Below are positions 23,633 to 31,563 of a DNA stretch of 64,000 nt, in pieces. A program made the translations under genes and the position numbers. Source of the DNA: Bacillota bacterium (lineage in GTDB: Bacteria; Bacillota_E; JAJZYS01; JAJYTV01); assembly GCA_021845645.1 (NCBI GenBank), contig JAJZVM010000008.1:62001-126000 (forward strand), in the 5' to 3' direction. Each line of letters begins with the position of its first letter. Within the stretch, counting starts at the first letter, position 1. A model generated the notes under the pieces. The model was not told where the DNA came from. It made no database searches and worked only from the letters and a program-made list of their open reading frames with translations.

Positions 23633-25389
23633 CCGCTCACCTCCTGTCCTTCGCGCAGGAGTCTGCGGAAGCGAGAGGCGGGATCTGCCGCAAGGAAGGC
23701 CCTCGGACCGTACTCGACCGCCTCGCCGTCCGCCAGAACGAGGATGTCGTCGACCCGCTCCAGCGTCTTGCGTCGGTGCGCGATGACGATCGCCGTCCGC
23801 CCCTCGAGGAGGTGGCCGAGGGCCTCCTCGAGCGCGGCTTCCGTCTGGGGGTCCAGCCGACTCGCGATCTCGTCCAGCACCACGACCTGCGGATCCTTGT
23901 GCAGCACGCGCACGATCGAGACCAGCTGGGCCTCGCCGGCCGACAACGTCGCCGATGCGATCGGCGTCGCGAGCCCTTGCGGCTGGCGGGCCAGCCAGGG
24001 CCCCAGCCCGATCCGCTCGAGGTAGCCTCGCAGGGCCTCGTCGCTCGCCGTCTCGTCGAAGAGCGTGAGGTTCTGGCGCAGGCTCGCATGGAAGATCTGC
24101 ACCTCCTGCGTGACGTAGCCGATCTGCCTGCGCAGGCCCTCCAGGCGCAACTGGCGCAGGTCCACGCCGCCCAGCCGCACGCTGCCCTCCTCGGGGTCGT
24201 AGAGGCGCATCACCATGCGACCAAGCGTCGACTTGCCGGCGCCGGTGCGGCCGACGACGCCGAGGCGGTGCCCCGCCGCGAGGTGGAAGGAGACCCCGTG
24301 GAGCGCCCCAAGCCCGCCGCCTGCCCCTGCCACGACCGGCGGGTAGGCGAAGCCGACGCGTTCGAAGTCGAGGTCAAGCGGCCCAGGGGGCACTTCTGCC
24401 TCGCCGTCCGCAAGCGAGGAGCGCTCGCTGAAGAGCTCCCGGATGCGCAGGATGCCGGCGTCGGCGCCCTGCAACTCCTCGAGGCGTTCGCGCAGGGTGC
24501 CGAGAGGCTGCGCCACGAGCTGCGCATAGGCAACCAGCGTGTAGACCCCGCCAAGCGGCAAGGCCCCTTGGACGTACAGGTGGGCACCGAAGGCGTAGGC
24601 GAGGCCGTCCCCGATCCCGAACGCGACGAGCGCCACAACCCAGACGCCGTAGGCGCCGGCCTGTGCCCGCACGTAGATGGGCAGCCACGTCGCGAGCCGG
24701 TCCCGCAGCCTCGCGAGGACATAGCCTGCCGCACCGAGCGGCTGCAAGTCCTCCGCCGCGGCGAGCACCTCTCCGACGAAGCCGAAGAAGGCGGCGCTCT
24801 CGGCACGGCTACGCTCCTCCCTCGGCACCGTGCGCCGGCGGACGAGCTCGAGTGCCGACGCCGTGATCAGCACGAAGATGAAGAAGGCGACGCCCAGCAG
24901 GGCGTGCAACGCGAACAGCGCCACGATCAGGCCGCAGATCAGGAGGGCGCTGCCGAGGACGTCCGCGCCGGCCCTGGACAGCAGGCTGCTGAGATGCGAG
25001 ACGTCGCCGTCCACCCGCTCGATCAGCTCCCCAGGCAGATGGCGGGCATGGAATCCCGGATCCAGCCGCAGGAGGTGGCGGGCAAGGTCGAGGCGCAGGT
25101 CGTTCGTCGCCTGCCAGGCCACCTGCTCGGAGAGGCCCGTCGCCAGAAGCCGGGTTCCCTGCGCAAGAAACCCTGCGCCGAGGAAGAGGGCCGCGACGCT
25201 TGCGAGTCGCCCCTGCCCTGCTCCGGACACCGCGGCGTCGATGAAGTCGCCGGCAAGTGCGGGCGTCAGGATCTGCAGGCCGGTCGCGGCCAGCAGGGCG
25301 AGAACCATTACGGCCACCTTACCCGAGCGCGGGCGCAGGTAGCGCGCGAGAAGCGCACGGTAGGCGTCGAGGGGCACGGTGCGGCGCAT
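23629..25389 (-). CDS. ABC exporter half-transporter (first subunit, degenerate signature)
   Basis: 586 residues with the same architecture as the next gene: transmembrane domain to about residue 320, then the ATPase. Walker A (GRTGAGKST) and the Walker B Glu (VVVLDEIASRLD) are intact, while the signature motif is LSAGE instead of LSGGQ. This complements the partner's defective Walker B. In a heterodimer, one site would pair LSGGQ of the partner with this subunit's Glu and be active; the other would be silent. The transporter pair is divergent from the WYL regulator, with 91 bp between the starts. Confidence 0.9.
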   Translation of the reverse strand: MRRTVPLDAYRALLARYLRPRSGKVAVMVLALLAATGLQILTPALAGDFIDAAVSGAGQGRLASVAALFLGAGFLAQGTRLLATGLSEQVAWQATNDLRLDLARHLLRLDPGFHARHLPGELIERVDGDVSHLSSLLSRAGADVLGSALLICGLIVALFALHALLGVAFFIFVLITASALELVRRRTVPREERSRAESAAFFGFVGEVLAAAEDLQPLGAAGYVLARLRDRLATWLPIYVRAQAGAYGVWVVALVAFGIGDGLAYAFGAHLYVQGALPLGGVYTLVAYAQLVAQPLGTLRERLEELQGADAGILRIRELFSERSSLADGEAEVPPGPLDLDFERVGFAYPPVVAGAGGGLGALHGVSFHLAAGHRLGVVGRTGAGKSTLGRMVMRLYDPEEGSVRLGGVDLRQLRLEGLRRQIGYVTQEVQIFHASLRQNLTLFDETASDEALRGYLERIGLGPWLARQPQGLATPIASATLSAGEAQLVSIVRVLHKDPQVVVLDEIASRLDPQTEAALEEALGHLLEGRTAIVIAHRRKTLERVDDILVLADGEAVEYGPRAFLAADPASRFRRLLREGQEVSG

Positions 25390-25432
25390 GGCGTCCCTCC
25401 GGTCGGAACTTTCGGGCCTCCCGACCGTACCA

Positions 25433-25454
25433 TATAATGATGACAGGAACTGTC
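25433..25454 (+). promoter_or_regulatory. -10 box and overlapping GACAG-GAA-CTGTC palindrome
   Basis: A perfect TATAAT at 25433-25438 is followed by GACAGGAACTGTC (25442-25454), a 5-bp palindrome at the expected transcription start of the WYL regulator. The position suits autorepression and could also touch the divergent exporter promoter. That the WYL protein binds it is inferred. Confidence 0.5.
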
Positions 25455-25480
25455 CCTATTTCACCTGGAGAGGTGAGCGC

Positions 25481-26419
25481 GTGCCGAAATCCGAGCGGCT
25501 CCTGGACGTCCTCCTGAGGCTCCACAGCGGCAGGAGCTTCACCGCGCGGGACCTCGCCCGGGAGCTCGGCGTCAGCCGGCGGACAGCGCTCCGGTACCTG
25601 CACGAGCTGTCGGCGGCCGGCGTGCCGCTCGCAGCGCGCCCGGGGCCCGGCGGCGGCTATCTGGTGCTCCATGACCGCACCTTGCCGCCGCTCGCGTTTA
25701 CGGTGGACGAGGCGGTGTCGCTCTTCTTCGCCTACCAGTCGCTACAGGACTATGGCGTGCTCCCCTTCGACGCCGAGTACGGCTCGGTGCTGCGCAAGCT
25801 CTTCGGCCACCTGCCGCCCGACGCGAAGCAGCGCATCGACCGCATGCGCGATCGCCTCCAGTTCTCCAGCCGCCGCACCGACCTCGAGGCACCGCACCTC
25901 GGCCTCCTGCTCGCGGCCGCCATCGACCGCCAGGTGGTCGAGATCCTTTACCGCGCGCGCGGCGGCCCGCGCCGCAGGGCCATCCAGCCGATCGGCGTCT
26001 ACGCCCAGAACGGCCTCTGGTACTGCCCCGCATACTGCTTCACTCGCCAGGCGATCAGGCGTTTCCGCGTCGACCGCGTCCTCGAGGCCGAGCGCGCCGA
26101 ATCGCCGCCGCCGCGACCCGAGATCGCGGCGCTGACGCTCAAGGACTATTACGAGCACGTGCGCGCAGACGCCGAGACGACGATGATGGAGGTGGACCTG
26201 ACAGAGGCGGGGCGGCGCGAGACGGAGCACATGAGCGGAGAGATGGTTGCGCAGGGCATGGGCTGGCGCCTGCGCATGGAGATCGAGGTGTCGGACATCC
26301 CGCTGTTCGCCCGGATCTTCCTGGCCATGGGAGGAGACGCGCGCGTTGTGGCGCCAAGCGCGATGCTCGACCTGCTTCGGGACATGCTGCGCCGCCAGGC
26401 GGGAATCTACGGCGCGTGA
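25481..26419 (+). CDS. WYL-domain transcriptional regulator (YafY-like)
   Basis: 312 residues. An N-terminal winged helix (about 4-55: SERLLDVLLRLHSGRSF, then LARELGVSRRTALRYL) is followed by a WYL domain (about 135-220: IEILYRARGG-like strand, RRRAIQPIGVYAQNGLWYCPAYC) and a C-terminal extension. WYL domains sense nucleotide or nucleic-acid ligands. The GTG at 25481 has GGAGAGGTGA upstream; longer frames from ATG 25379 run through the promoter and are rejected. It is divergent from the ABC exporter operon and is the natural candidate to regulate it. Confidence 0.9.
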   Translation: MPKSERLLDVLLRLHSGRSFTARDLARELGVSRRTALRYLHELSAAGVPLAARPGPGGGYLVLHDRTLPPLAFTVDEAVSLFFAYQSLQDYGVLPFDAEYGSVLRKLFGHLPPDAKQRIDRMRDRLQFSSRRTDLEAPHLGLLLAAAIDRQVVEILYRARGGPRRRAIQPIGVYAQNGLWYCPAYCFTRQAIRRFRVDRVLEAERAESPPPRPEIAALTLKDYYEHVRADAETTMMEVDLTEAGRRETEHMSGEMVAQGMGWRLRMEIEVSDIPLFARIFLAMGGDARVVAPSAMLDLLRDMLRRQAGIYGA

Positions 26420-26752
26420 CGCGGTCCCGCACCGTGCCCTGCCGCGTGGCACCGGTTGCCGCACGACCCGCGGCCCAGGTAGACCATCGAAGCGGGCCGG
26501 GTCTGGGTGCGGGGCGAGATGCCTCTCAGGCTTGCGCGCGCCGCCGCCCGGGCCGCCAGTCACGCCGCGGCGACCGCCCACGTGCCGACACGCGCCCCGC
26601 ACGCGCAGGCGGATCTCCGAGTGAACAACCCGGTCAAGCCGTTCACCCGGACGCAACGCGATGAGGAGCCGCTGGCGGCTCCTCATCGGATGGCGTCTCG
26701 CGGCGCGGGAGAGGCCTTCTCGTGTCCCTGCGCCGCAGCTGCACCCGTGCGC
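26420..26752. other. Convergent intergenic region, hairpin only
   Basis: Between the convergent WYL regulator and hydrolase genes. No gene is supported. The hairpin at 26660-26687 is the only structure seen. Confidence 0.4.
26660..26687. terminator. Bidirectional hairpin terminator
   Basis: GATGAGGAGCCGC and GCGGCTCCTCATC form a perfect 13-bp stem with a TG loop between convergent genes. It lacks a long T-run. Confidence 0.6.
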
Positions 26753-27586
26753 TCAGGGATGCCGGTTCATGCCGCCCGTCTCGGCCAGCCAGTCCTTGAG
26801 GATGTCGTCAAACAGCTGAGTACGCTCCAGGTTCGGCAGGTGGGCCGCATGCTCGATGATGCGCAGGCGGGCAAGGGGCAGCCGACGCTGAAGCTCGCGC
26901 CCAGCCTCGACGACGTGGGGCACGTCCTGGTCCCCGACCAGTACCAGCACAGGCATGTGCAGGTGCTCGAGCCTGCCCGCCGCGGACCAGTCGCGGTCGA
27001 GCGACTGCGCCCCGTTGTCGGGGCGGCCCGCCCTCGCCAGGAGCTGCCTGCCGCGCGCGAGGTAGCCGGCATCGACCTCGTCGGGTCTGCGCGACGGTCC
27101 CACGAGCCACAGCTGTTCCAGCAAGGAGAAGGCTTCGGCCACGTCCTCGCGCGCGAACGCGGCGTCGACCCGCGCGAAGAGGTCCTCGACGCCCGGAGGA
27201 TTCTTGGCCTCGTGCCCGGGAAGGCCCGAGCCCACCAGCACGAGCCGCTCCACCCGCTCCGGCTGCTCCACCGCGACCTTGATGGCGACGCTGCCCGCGA
27301 AGGAGCAGCCCATGAGCGTGGCCTGCGCAATCCCGAGCGCGTCCATGACGCGCAGCACGTCACCCGAGTAGCTGAAGGGACCCGCGACGTGCGGCGTATC
27401 GCCGAACCCCCTGAAGTCCCAGCGCACGGTCCGGAAGCGCTGCGCAAGCCAGTCCCACTGCGGGTCCCACATGTGCCGGTCCGCGATGCCGGCGTGCATC
27501 AGGAGGAGCGCAGGGCCGCTGCCCGCCTCCTCGACCTGCAGCCGGACGCCTCCCGAGAGCACGACGTCGCGCACCTCGATGTCCAC
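26753..27586 (-). CDS. Alpha/beta-hydrolase
   Basis: 277 residues. The nucleophile elbow is MGCSFAGS (Ser in a GxSxA variant), the acid is probably the Asp in VGDQDVP and the His is in EHAAHLPN. The oxyanion strand LLLMHAG and the RWDFRGFGDT loop are typical of esterases, lactonases and C-C hydrolases of the 3-oxoadipate enol-lactonase type. GTG 27586 is chosen because GGAGG precedes it by 7 bases. The gene starts 88 bases inside the end of the upstream VOC gene, an unusually long overlap. The substrate is unknown. Confidence 0.85.
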   Translation of the reverse strand: MDIEVRDVVLSGGVRLQVEEAGSGPALLLMHAGIADRHMWDPQWDWLAQRFRTVRWDFRGFGDTPHVAGPFSYSGDVLRVMDALGIAQATLMGCSFAGSVAIKVAVEQPERVERLVLVGSGLPGHEAKNPPGVEDLFARVDAAFAREDVAEAFSLLEQLWLVGPSRRPDEVDAGYLARGRQLLARAGRPDNGAQSLDRDWSAAGRLEHLHMPVLVLVGDQDVPHVVEAGRELQRRLPLARLRIIEHAAHLPNLERTQLFDDILKDWLAETGGMNRHP

Positions 27587-27999
27587 CACAATCCCTCCTG
27601 CCACGTGCCGCGATACGCCTCGGCGCCGTCCTTGCGCTGGTGCAGCCAAACCCAGTTCCCTGAGGGATCCCGCACCGTGGCCATGTAGCATGGCGGGAAC
27701 TCCGTGGCCCCGACCGTGATCGGCACGCCCTTCGCGCGGAGCTCGTCCACGGCCGCCTGGACGTCCTCCACCGCGATCGCCACCCCGATGGCGGCCTCAG
27801 GACCGGCCGCGAGCCGCTTGGCGATCGCGTCGGCGTCCGCCTCGATCAGCGACAAGGTCACGTTGCCGGCGTCATATTCGGCCCAGTGCTCGCCGAAGGC
27901 CCCGGCGGGGGAGAGCCCGAGCACGCCGCCGTAGAATGCCTTGGCCGCCTGGATATCGGACACCGCGATGCCTATGAAATCGACGCCGCGAGGCTGCAT
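27499..27999 (-). CDS. VOC/glyoxalase-fold protein with extended C-terminus
   Basis: 166 residues. The two beta-alpha-beta-beta-beta modules of the VOC superfamily are visible: FIGIAVSDIQAAKAFYGGVL at the start and VRDPSGNWVWLHQR at about residues 113-126, the usual end of such proteins. About 40 further residues are encoded by DNA that is also the start of the hydrolase gene and look like a translated overlap, perhaps the result of a lost stop codon. ATG 27999 has GGAAGGGAG upstream. A palindrome fills the promoter spacer. The activity (lyase, dioxygenase or resistance) is undetermined. Confidence 0.8.
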   Translation of the reverse strand: MQPRGVDFIGIAVSDIQAAKAFYGGVLGLSPAGAFGEHWAEYDAGNVTLSLIEADADAIAKRLAAGPEAAIGVAIAVEDVQAAVDELRAKGVPITVGATEFPPCYMATVRDPSGNWVWLHQRKDGAEAYRGTWQEGLWWTSRCATSCSREASGCRSRRRAAALRSS

Positions 28000-28030
28000 G
28001 CGCACGCTCCCTTCCCCGACCGTTGCCACC

Positions 28031-28059
28031 AACCTAATAGAACATCCGTTCTACGTCAA
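28031..28059 (-). promoter_or_regulatory. VOC/hydrolase promoter with a 16-bp palindrome in the spacer
   Basis: On the reverse strand TTGACG (28059-28054) and TAGGTT (28036-28031) are 17 bases apart. TAGAACGGATGTTCTA, a perfect 6-4-6 palindrome, occupies 28053-28038, nearly the whole spacer. This is the classical position of a TetR/MarR-type repressor site. No such repressor gene is adjacent, so the regulator lies elsewhere. Confidence 0.65.
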
Positions 28060-28658
28060 GGCGTCTCGGTCCCTGCGACCGGCGGACGCCCATGTGCGCC
28101 GGAGGACTTTGGCCCGGTCACCCTCCGCATCACCACTCTGCCTTTCGGGCTGCGACGTGCCACCTCGACAAAGCCGGCCTCGGCGAACATCGAGGTCGTC
28201 CCAGTGTAGGAGCCGCTAGGCGTGCGCCGGCGGGTGGCCGGATCGCCTGGCACGCCCTCGACGGCCGACGCCCCATGGGCTGCAGCGAACTCCACCGCCG
28301 CCGCCAGGAGGGCCCTGGCCACGCCCTGGCGCCTGCGGCCCTCGAGGACAAAGAAGCACGGGACGGCCCAGACGCCGGGACGTCCGTCGACGGGCGCCGT
28401 GTCCCGGCCCGCCTGCAGGCGCGGGTAGTCCTCCCTGGGACCTGCGGCCGCCCATCCCACCGGTTCCCCGCCCTCGTAGGCGATGAGTCCGATCGGCGGC
28501 CCGGGCCTGAGCACGAGGGCATGCGCCCGCTCCCTTGCCGTGCCCTCCTGCGGCGTACCGTCCTGGCGCCACCACATGCACCAGCAGGAGCGGTTCGGCC
28601 CCATCTGCCGGCAGAGGCAGGCGTAATCCTCCCATCGATCGGGAGTCAGCGGCAGCAT
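28056..28658 (-). CDS. GNAT-family N-acetyltransferase
   Basis: 200 residues. The acetyl-CoA-binding region is RRRQGVARALLAAAVEFA (about 110-127), preceded by strand VPCFFVLEG. The N-terminus has the NRSCWCMWW cluster typical of a small GNAT subfamily, and PVGWAAAGPR follows. It transfers an acetyl group from acetyl-CoA to an amine; the acceptor is unknown. ATG 28658 is the first reasonable start, although its SD (GGGAGGGG) is rather distant. Its end lies over the promoter of the VOC gene. Confidence 0.82.
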   Translation of the reverse strand: MLPLTPDRWEDYACLCRQMGPNRSCWCMWWRQDGTPQEGTARERAHALVLRPGPPIGLIAYEGGEPVGWAAAGPREDYPRLQAGRDTAPVDGRPGVWAVPCFFVLEGRRRQGVARALLAAAVEFAAAHGASAVEGVPGDPATRRRTPSGSYTGTTSMFAEAGFVEVARRSPKGRVVMRRVTGPKSSGAHGRPPVAGTETP

Positions 28659-28935
28659 TTCCAGAATGACGTTCCCCTCCCGCCCAGGGCACTTCGGATC
28701 AGGCCCAGTCCCCTGCCGGGGCGCGCAGAGCCTGCAAGGCGCGCGACTGGTCCGACGGCGACGCCCAGACCCGCAGCCCCCCTGTCTGGCGCGACGTGCC
28801 GGATCTCGGTTATATCGATCATGCCGGGCAGGATGCCGTGCACGCCGGACACCTTCCCCGTCCGGCCGGCCGTCACCTGCCCGCCTTCGCGCGACCGGAC
28901 CCATGGCGCATCTGTGCAGGCACAGGCCCCGGGGC

Positions 28936-29245
28936 CTACACCATGATCTTGCCGCCAGCGACGTCGAACGTGATGCCCGTCGTCCAGGAAGCGGCGTCGG
29001 ATGCGAAGACGAGTGCGTCGGCGGCGACGTCCTTCGGTTGACCGATGCTCCGCAGCGAGAACTCCTCGGCGAGTTCCTGCATCCGCTCTGCAGGTACCCA
29101 CCGGCGCATCCGCTCGTTCTCGATGGCGGACGGTGCGATGAGTTGACGCGGATCCCGTCCGCCGCCACCTCCCGGGCGAGATGACGTGAGAAGGCGATTA
29201 CCCCTGCCTTGGCCGCAGCGTAGGCGGCGCAAGACTGCGCGACGC
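28936..29245 (-). pseudogene. Short-chain dehydrogenase/reductase C-terminal remnant, frameshifted
   Basis: One reverse frame reads SCAAYAAAKAGVIAFSRHLA, the SDR catalytic YxxxK helix, then EVAADGIRVN. The continuation (EEFSLRSIGQPKDVAADALV, then GITFDVAGGKIM before the stop) is in another frame, so at least one frameshift separates them. The Rossmann half is missing. Upstream the sequence switches abruptly into an unrelated membrane-protein fragment. The gene is non-functional. Confidence 0.7.
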
Positions 29246-29440
29246 GCTGGTGGCGAAGTAGACGCCGCTCACGAGGACGAGCACCGTCGCGGGCGCGCCA
29301 AGCAGGGGCCGCGAGAAGGGCCCGAGGCACTCGATGAACTCTGGGTCCTTGCGGGCCCGCCCGAGGCGGGCTACCAGCACTCCGTCGACGGTCAAGGCGA
29401 GGAAGACGCCGATGGCACCGAGAACATGGGGGAAGAGCAA
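29246..29440 (-). pseudogene. Fragment of a small membrane protein fused to the SDR remnant
   Basis: About 65 residues: HVLGAIGVFLALTVDGVLVA is a membrane helix, then RLGRARKDPEF and a second helix VLVLVSGVYFAT. The pattern resembles the N-terminus of DUF2269-like integral membrane proteins. After ATSASR the frame enters the SDR remnant. There is no SD at the TTG start. It appears to be a deletion joint between two former genes. Confidence 0.45.
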
Positions 29441-29806
29441 GACTGTACAAGGAGGCTCCGCCTTCGTCGCGGCGTGACCGAAGGCGCATTGGAGCCGCGG
29501 CGGCCGTCCCGCCCCGGATCCGACGTGCCCGGCCTAGGGGCGGCGGCGCCCCCCGTCGCCCGCAGCCAAGCGACAGGTCCAGCGACGTAGCCCGCGTGGA
29601 CGAGACGTGGACGCGATATCGCGATTCCATGGAGACCACACCGCACAAGGGATCACACTGCACGATGCGACCCAAGCCCCGCAACGCCGCGCGCCGGCGC
29701 CCGCACGCCGGTATGCGGGCGGTGGCCGACGTACGTTGCATTGCGTTCCCGGCCGCGCGAGTGAAGCGGCGCAGGATCGCATCCTGCCCATGGGAGGCCT
29801 GTCGAG
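29441..29806. other. Region without supported genes
   Basis: About 365 bases between the membrane-protein fragment and the phosphotransferase gene. Frames exist on both strands but show no family pattern, and the stretch adjoins the decayed fragments to its left. Confidence 0.35.
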
Positions 29807-30664
29807 GTGTGTCAAGATGCGACCCGGACCGCAGTTCCGCGCTCCGTGCTGGCAGCGCTCCATCTCCCGGATCACGCCACGGCCGTCCCTGCGGCAGGCG
29901 GTTCCGACGCACCAGTCTGGCGCATCGACGCCGCTGGCCGACGATACGCCCTTCGCATGCGCCCATCGGCCGAGCAGGATACCATCCAGCGCGAGGCGAC
30001 CGCCATGCGCGCAGCAGCGTCCGGCGGCATTCCTGTACCCGACGTGGTGCAGGTCCGGGTCGCAGGGGACGTCGCCTGCCTCCTGACGACCTGGTGCCCC
30101 GGCGAAACCTTGGCCTCCGCCCTGCTCGAGCACGGCGCGGACCCCCTGCACCTCGGAGCCGCCTGCGGCCGGCTGCAGGCTCAGCTGCACGCTATCCCCG
30201 CACCCCCCGCCCTCGCCGCCCAGGGCCCTGGCTGGCTCTCCCAGGCGCCAGAGGAGGAGCGTCTCCTGGCAGGCGTTCCAGACAGGGAGGGCTCGCGGCT
30301 GCTGCACCTCGACTTCCATCCCCTGAACATCCTGACGGACGGCCTCGCCATCACCGGCGTCGTGGACTGGGTCAATGCCGCCGCCGGCGACCCGCGTCAG
30401 GATCTCGCGCGGACGCTCGCGATCCTTCGCCTTGAGCTGCCGGCGCATATCGCGTCTCCTGACGCTGAGCGCTCGACGGAGGCCCTTGCCGACGCGTGGG
30501 CGCGAGGCTACGAGGAGCGCGCCGGCCTCCTGCGGTCCATGCCTGCATTCATGGCCTGGGCCGGACTGCGCACGGTCAGGGACCTGGCTGGGAAGCGGTC
30601 GGCCGCAGCCGTTCAGGCGATGGCAGCCAGGGTGGCCGTCTGGGTCCGGGATGCCGCGACATGA
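29807..30664 (+). CDS. Aminoglycoside/choline-kinase-fold phosphotransferase (APH family)
   Basis: 285 residues. The APH catalytic loop LLHLDFHPLNILTDG and the metal-binding VVDWVNA (DxD-like) are clear, with GDPRQDLART after. The N-terminal lobe shows YALRMRP and REATAMRAA in the places of the ATP-binding Lys and Glu. It phosphorylates a hydroxylated small molecule; whether this is an aminoglycoside, macrolide, choline or homoserine cannot be told. The start is GTG 29807 with GGGAGG upstream. It converges on the selenoperoxiredoxin gene. Confidence 0.85.
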   Translation: MCQDATRTAVPRSVLAALHLPDHATAVPAAGGSDAPVWRIDAAGRRYALRMRPSAEQDTIQREATAMRAAASGGIPVPDVVQVRVAGDVACLLTTWCPGETLASALLEHGADPLHLGAACGRLQAQLHAIPAPPALAAQGPGWLSQAPEEERLLAGVPDREGSRLLHLDFHPLNILTDGLAITGVVDWVNAAAGDPRQDLARTLAILRLELPAHIASPDAERSTEALADAWARGYEERAGLLRSMPAFMAWAGLRTVRDLAGKRSAAAVQAMAARVAVWVRDAAT

Positions 30665-30682
30665 CCTCCGCTCATAGGGCGA

Positions 30683-30712
30683 GGGGACCGCGGCCAGATC
30701 GCCGCGGTCCCC
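30683..30712. terminator. Bidirectional terminator between APH and peroxiredoxin genes
   Basis: GGGGACCGCGGC and its perfect complement form a 12-bp stem with a 6-base loop, 18 bases after the APH stop and 17 bases after the peroxiredoxin stop. Confidence 0.65.
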
Positions 30713-30728
30713 TGCGCACATCCAAAGG

Positions 30729-31331
30729 TCAATGCGCGTGGTCTGGCCGCCACACCTTCCACACATGGCCGGCGAGGTCCGGCGACGGGTGCAGCGCCGT
30801 CTGCCCGGGCCGCCAGCCGGAAGGCGTCACCTCGCCGGTCGCGCGGACATGCTGGAACGCGCGCACCTGCCGGATGAGCTCGTCCACGTTGCGGCCCACG
30901 GCCGGCGTCAGGACCTCCATGGCCTGGATCACGCCATCGGGGTCGATCAGGAAGCGGCCGCGCAGATCGACGCCGGCGACCGGGTCATAGACGCCGTAGA
31001 CCTCGCCGATGCTGCCGCTCTGGTCGCTCAGCATCGGATAGGGCACGCCTCCAGGGATCATGCGCTCGAGCTCGTCCGCCTGCCAGATCTTGTGGACGAA
31101 GCGGCTGTCGGTGCTGACCGAAAGGACCTCGACGTCGAGCGCCTGAAGTTCCCCGTACCTGGCGGCAACTGCCGTCAATTCGGTCGGTCAGACGAAGGTG
31201 AAGTCGCCGGGATAGAAGCAGAGCACCACCCAGTGGCCGAGATAGTCGGACAGTCGCACGTTCTTGAAGCCTCCGCCGATCAGGGCGCTCGCCTCGAAGT
31301 CCGGGGCCTTGCCGCCCACCCTGGCCGTCAT
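30729..31331 (-). CDS. Peroxiredoxin with predicted selenocysteine (in-frame UGA) at the peroxidatic position
   Basis: 200 residues counting UGA as Sec48. The two halves are in the same frame and read [33 protein letters not shown]. In typical 2-Cys peroxiredoxins this is FTFVCPTEL with the peroxidatic Cys exactly at the UGA. The rest of the fold is undamaged ([24 protein letters not shown]). The resolving Cys region, normally EVCPxxW, is EVTPSGW, so there is no resolving thiol. ATG 31331 has GGAGGCGGGTG upstream. A small hairpin with a GU-containing loop lies 17 bases after the UGA, as in bacterial SECIS elements. PrxU selenoproteins are known from clostridia. The alternatives are a nonsense mutation or a base-calling error. 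Confidence 0.8.
31163..31190 (-). promoter_or_regulatory. UGA codon and candidate bacterial SECIS hairpin
   Basis: UGA is at 31190-31188. After 17 bases, including the 5' stem arm, comes the loop AGUU (31170-31167) closed by CGGC/GCCG (31174-31171 with 31166-31163). A G in the first two loop positions, a stem of at least four pairs and a short UGA-to-loop distance are the known needs of SelB-binding elements. The stem is minimal, so the structural support is moderate. Confidence 0.55.
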
Positions 31332-31563
31332 GACACCCGCCTCCTCCCGCCTGTCCCCCCTGTCCGCATCCGCGGCCTTTGCCGCGATCGGGCCCCGCGC
31401 GGCGCTGACGCAGCCATCCTTGCTTCCCGACATCTCCCCACCTCCCGCACCTCTTGCCCAGTTCCCGCCGCGAGACGGGGCAGCCTGCCGCCAGAGGTGG
31501 CAAAGACGGCGGACGAACGGATCTTCAGGTTTGTCCGGGCGACCGGTCGACAGGTGGCGGCCG

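Noticed and set aside
28056..29966. GNAT acetyltransferase as the end of a 636-residue fusion
   Set aside because: The frame upstream of 28658 is low-complexity and passes through SDR and membrane-protein fragments in changing frames. The GNAT domain has its own reasonable start.
31188..31433. Peroxiredoxin as two separate genes or a plain pseudogene
   Set aside because: The halves are in one frame, separated only by a TGA at the exact active-site codon. No frameshift, second stop or loss of conserved residues supports decay. Base-calling error remains the main alternative and is stated.
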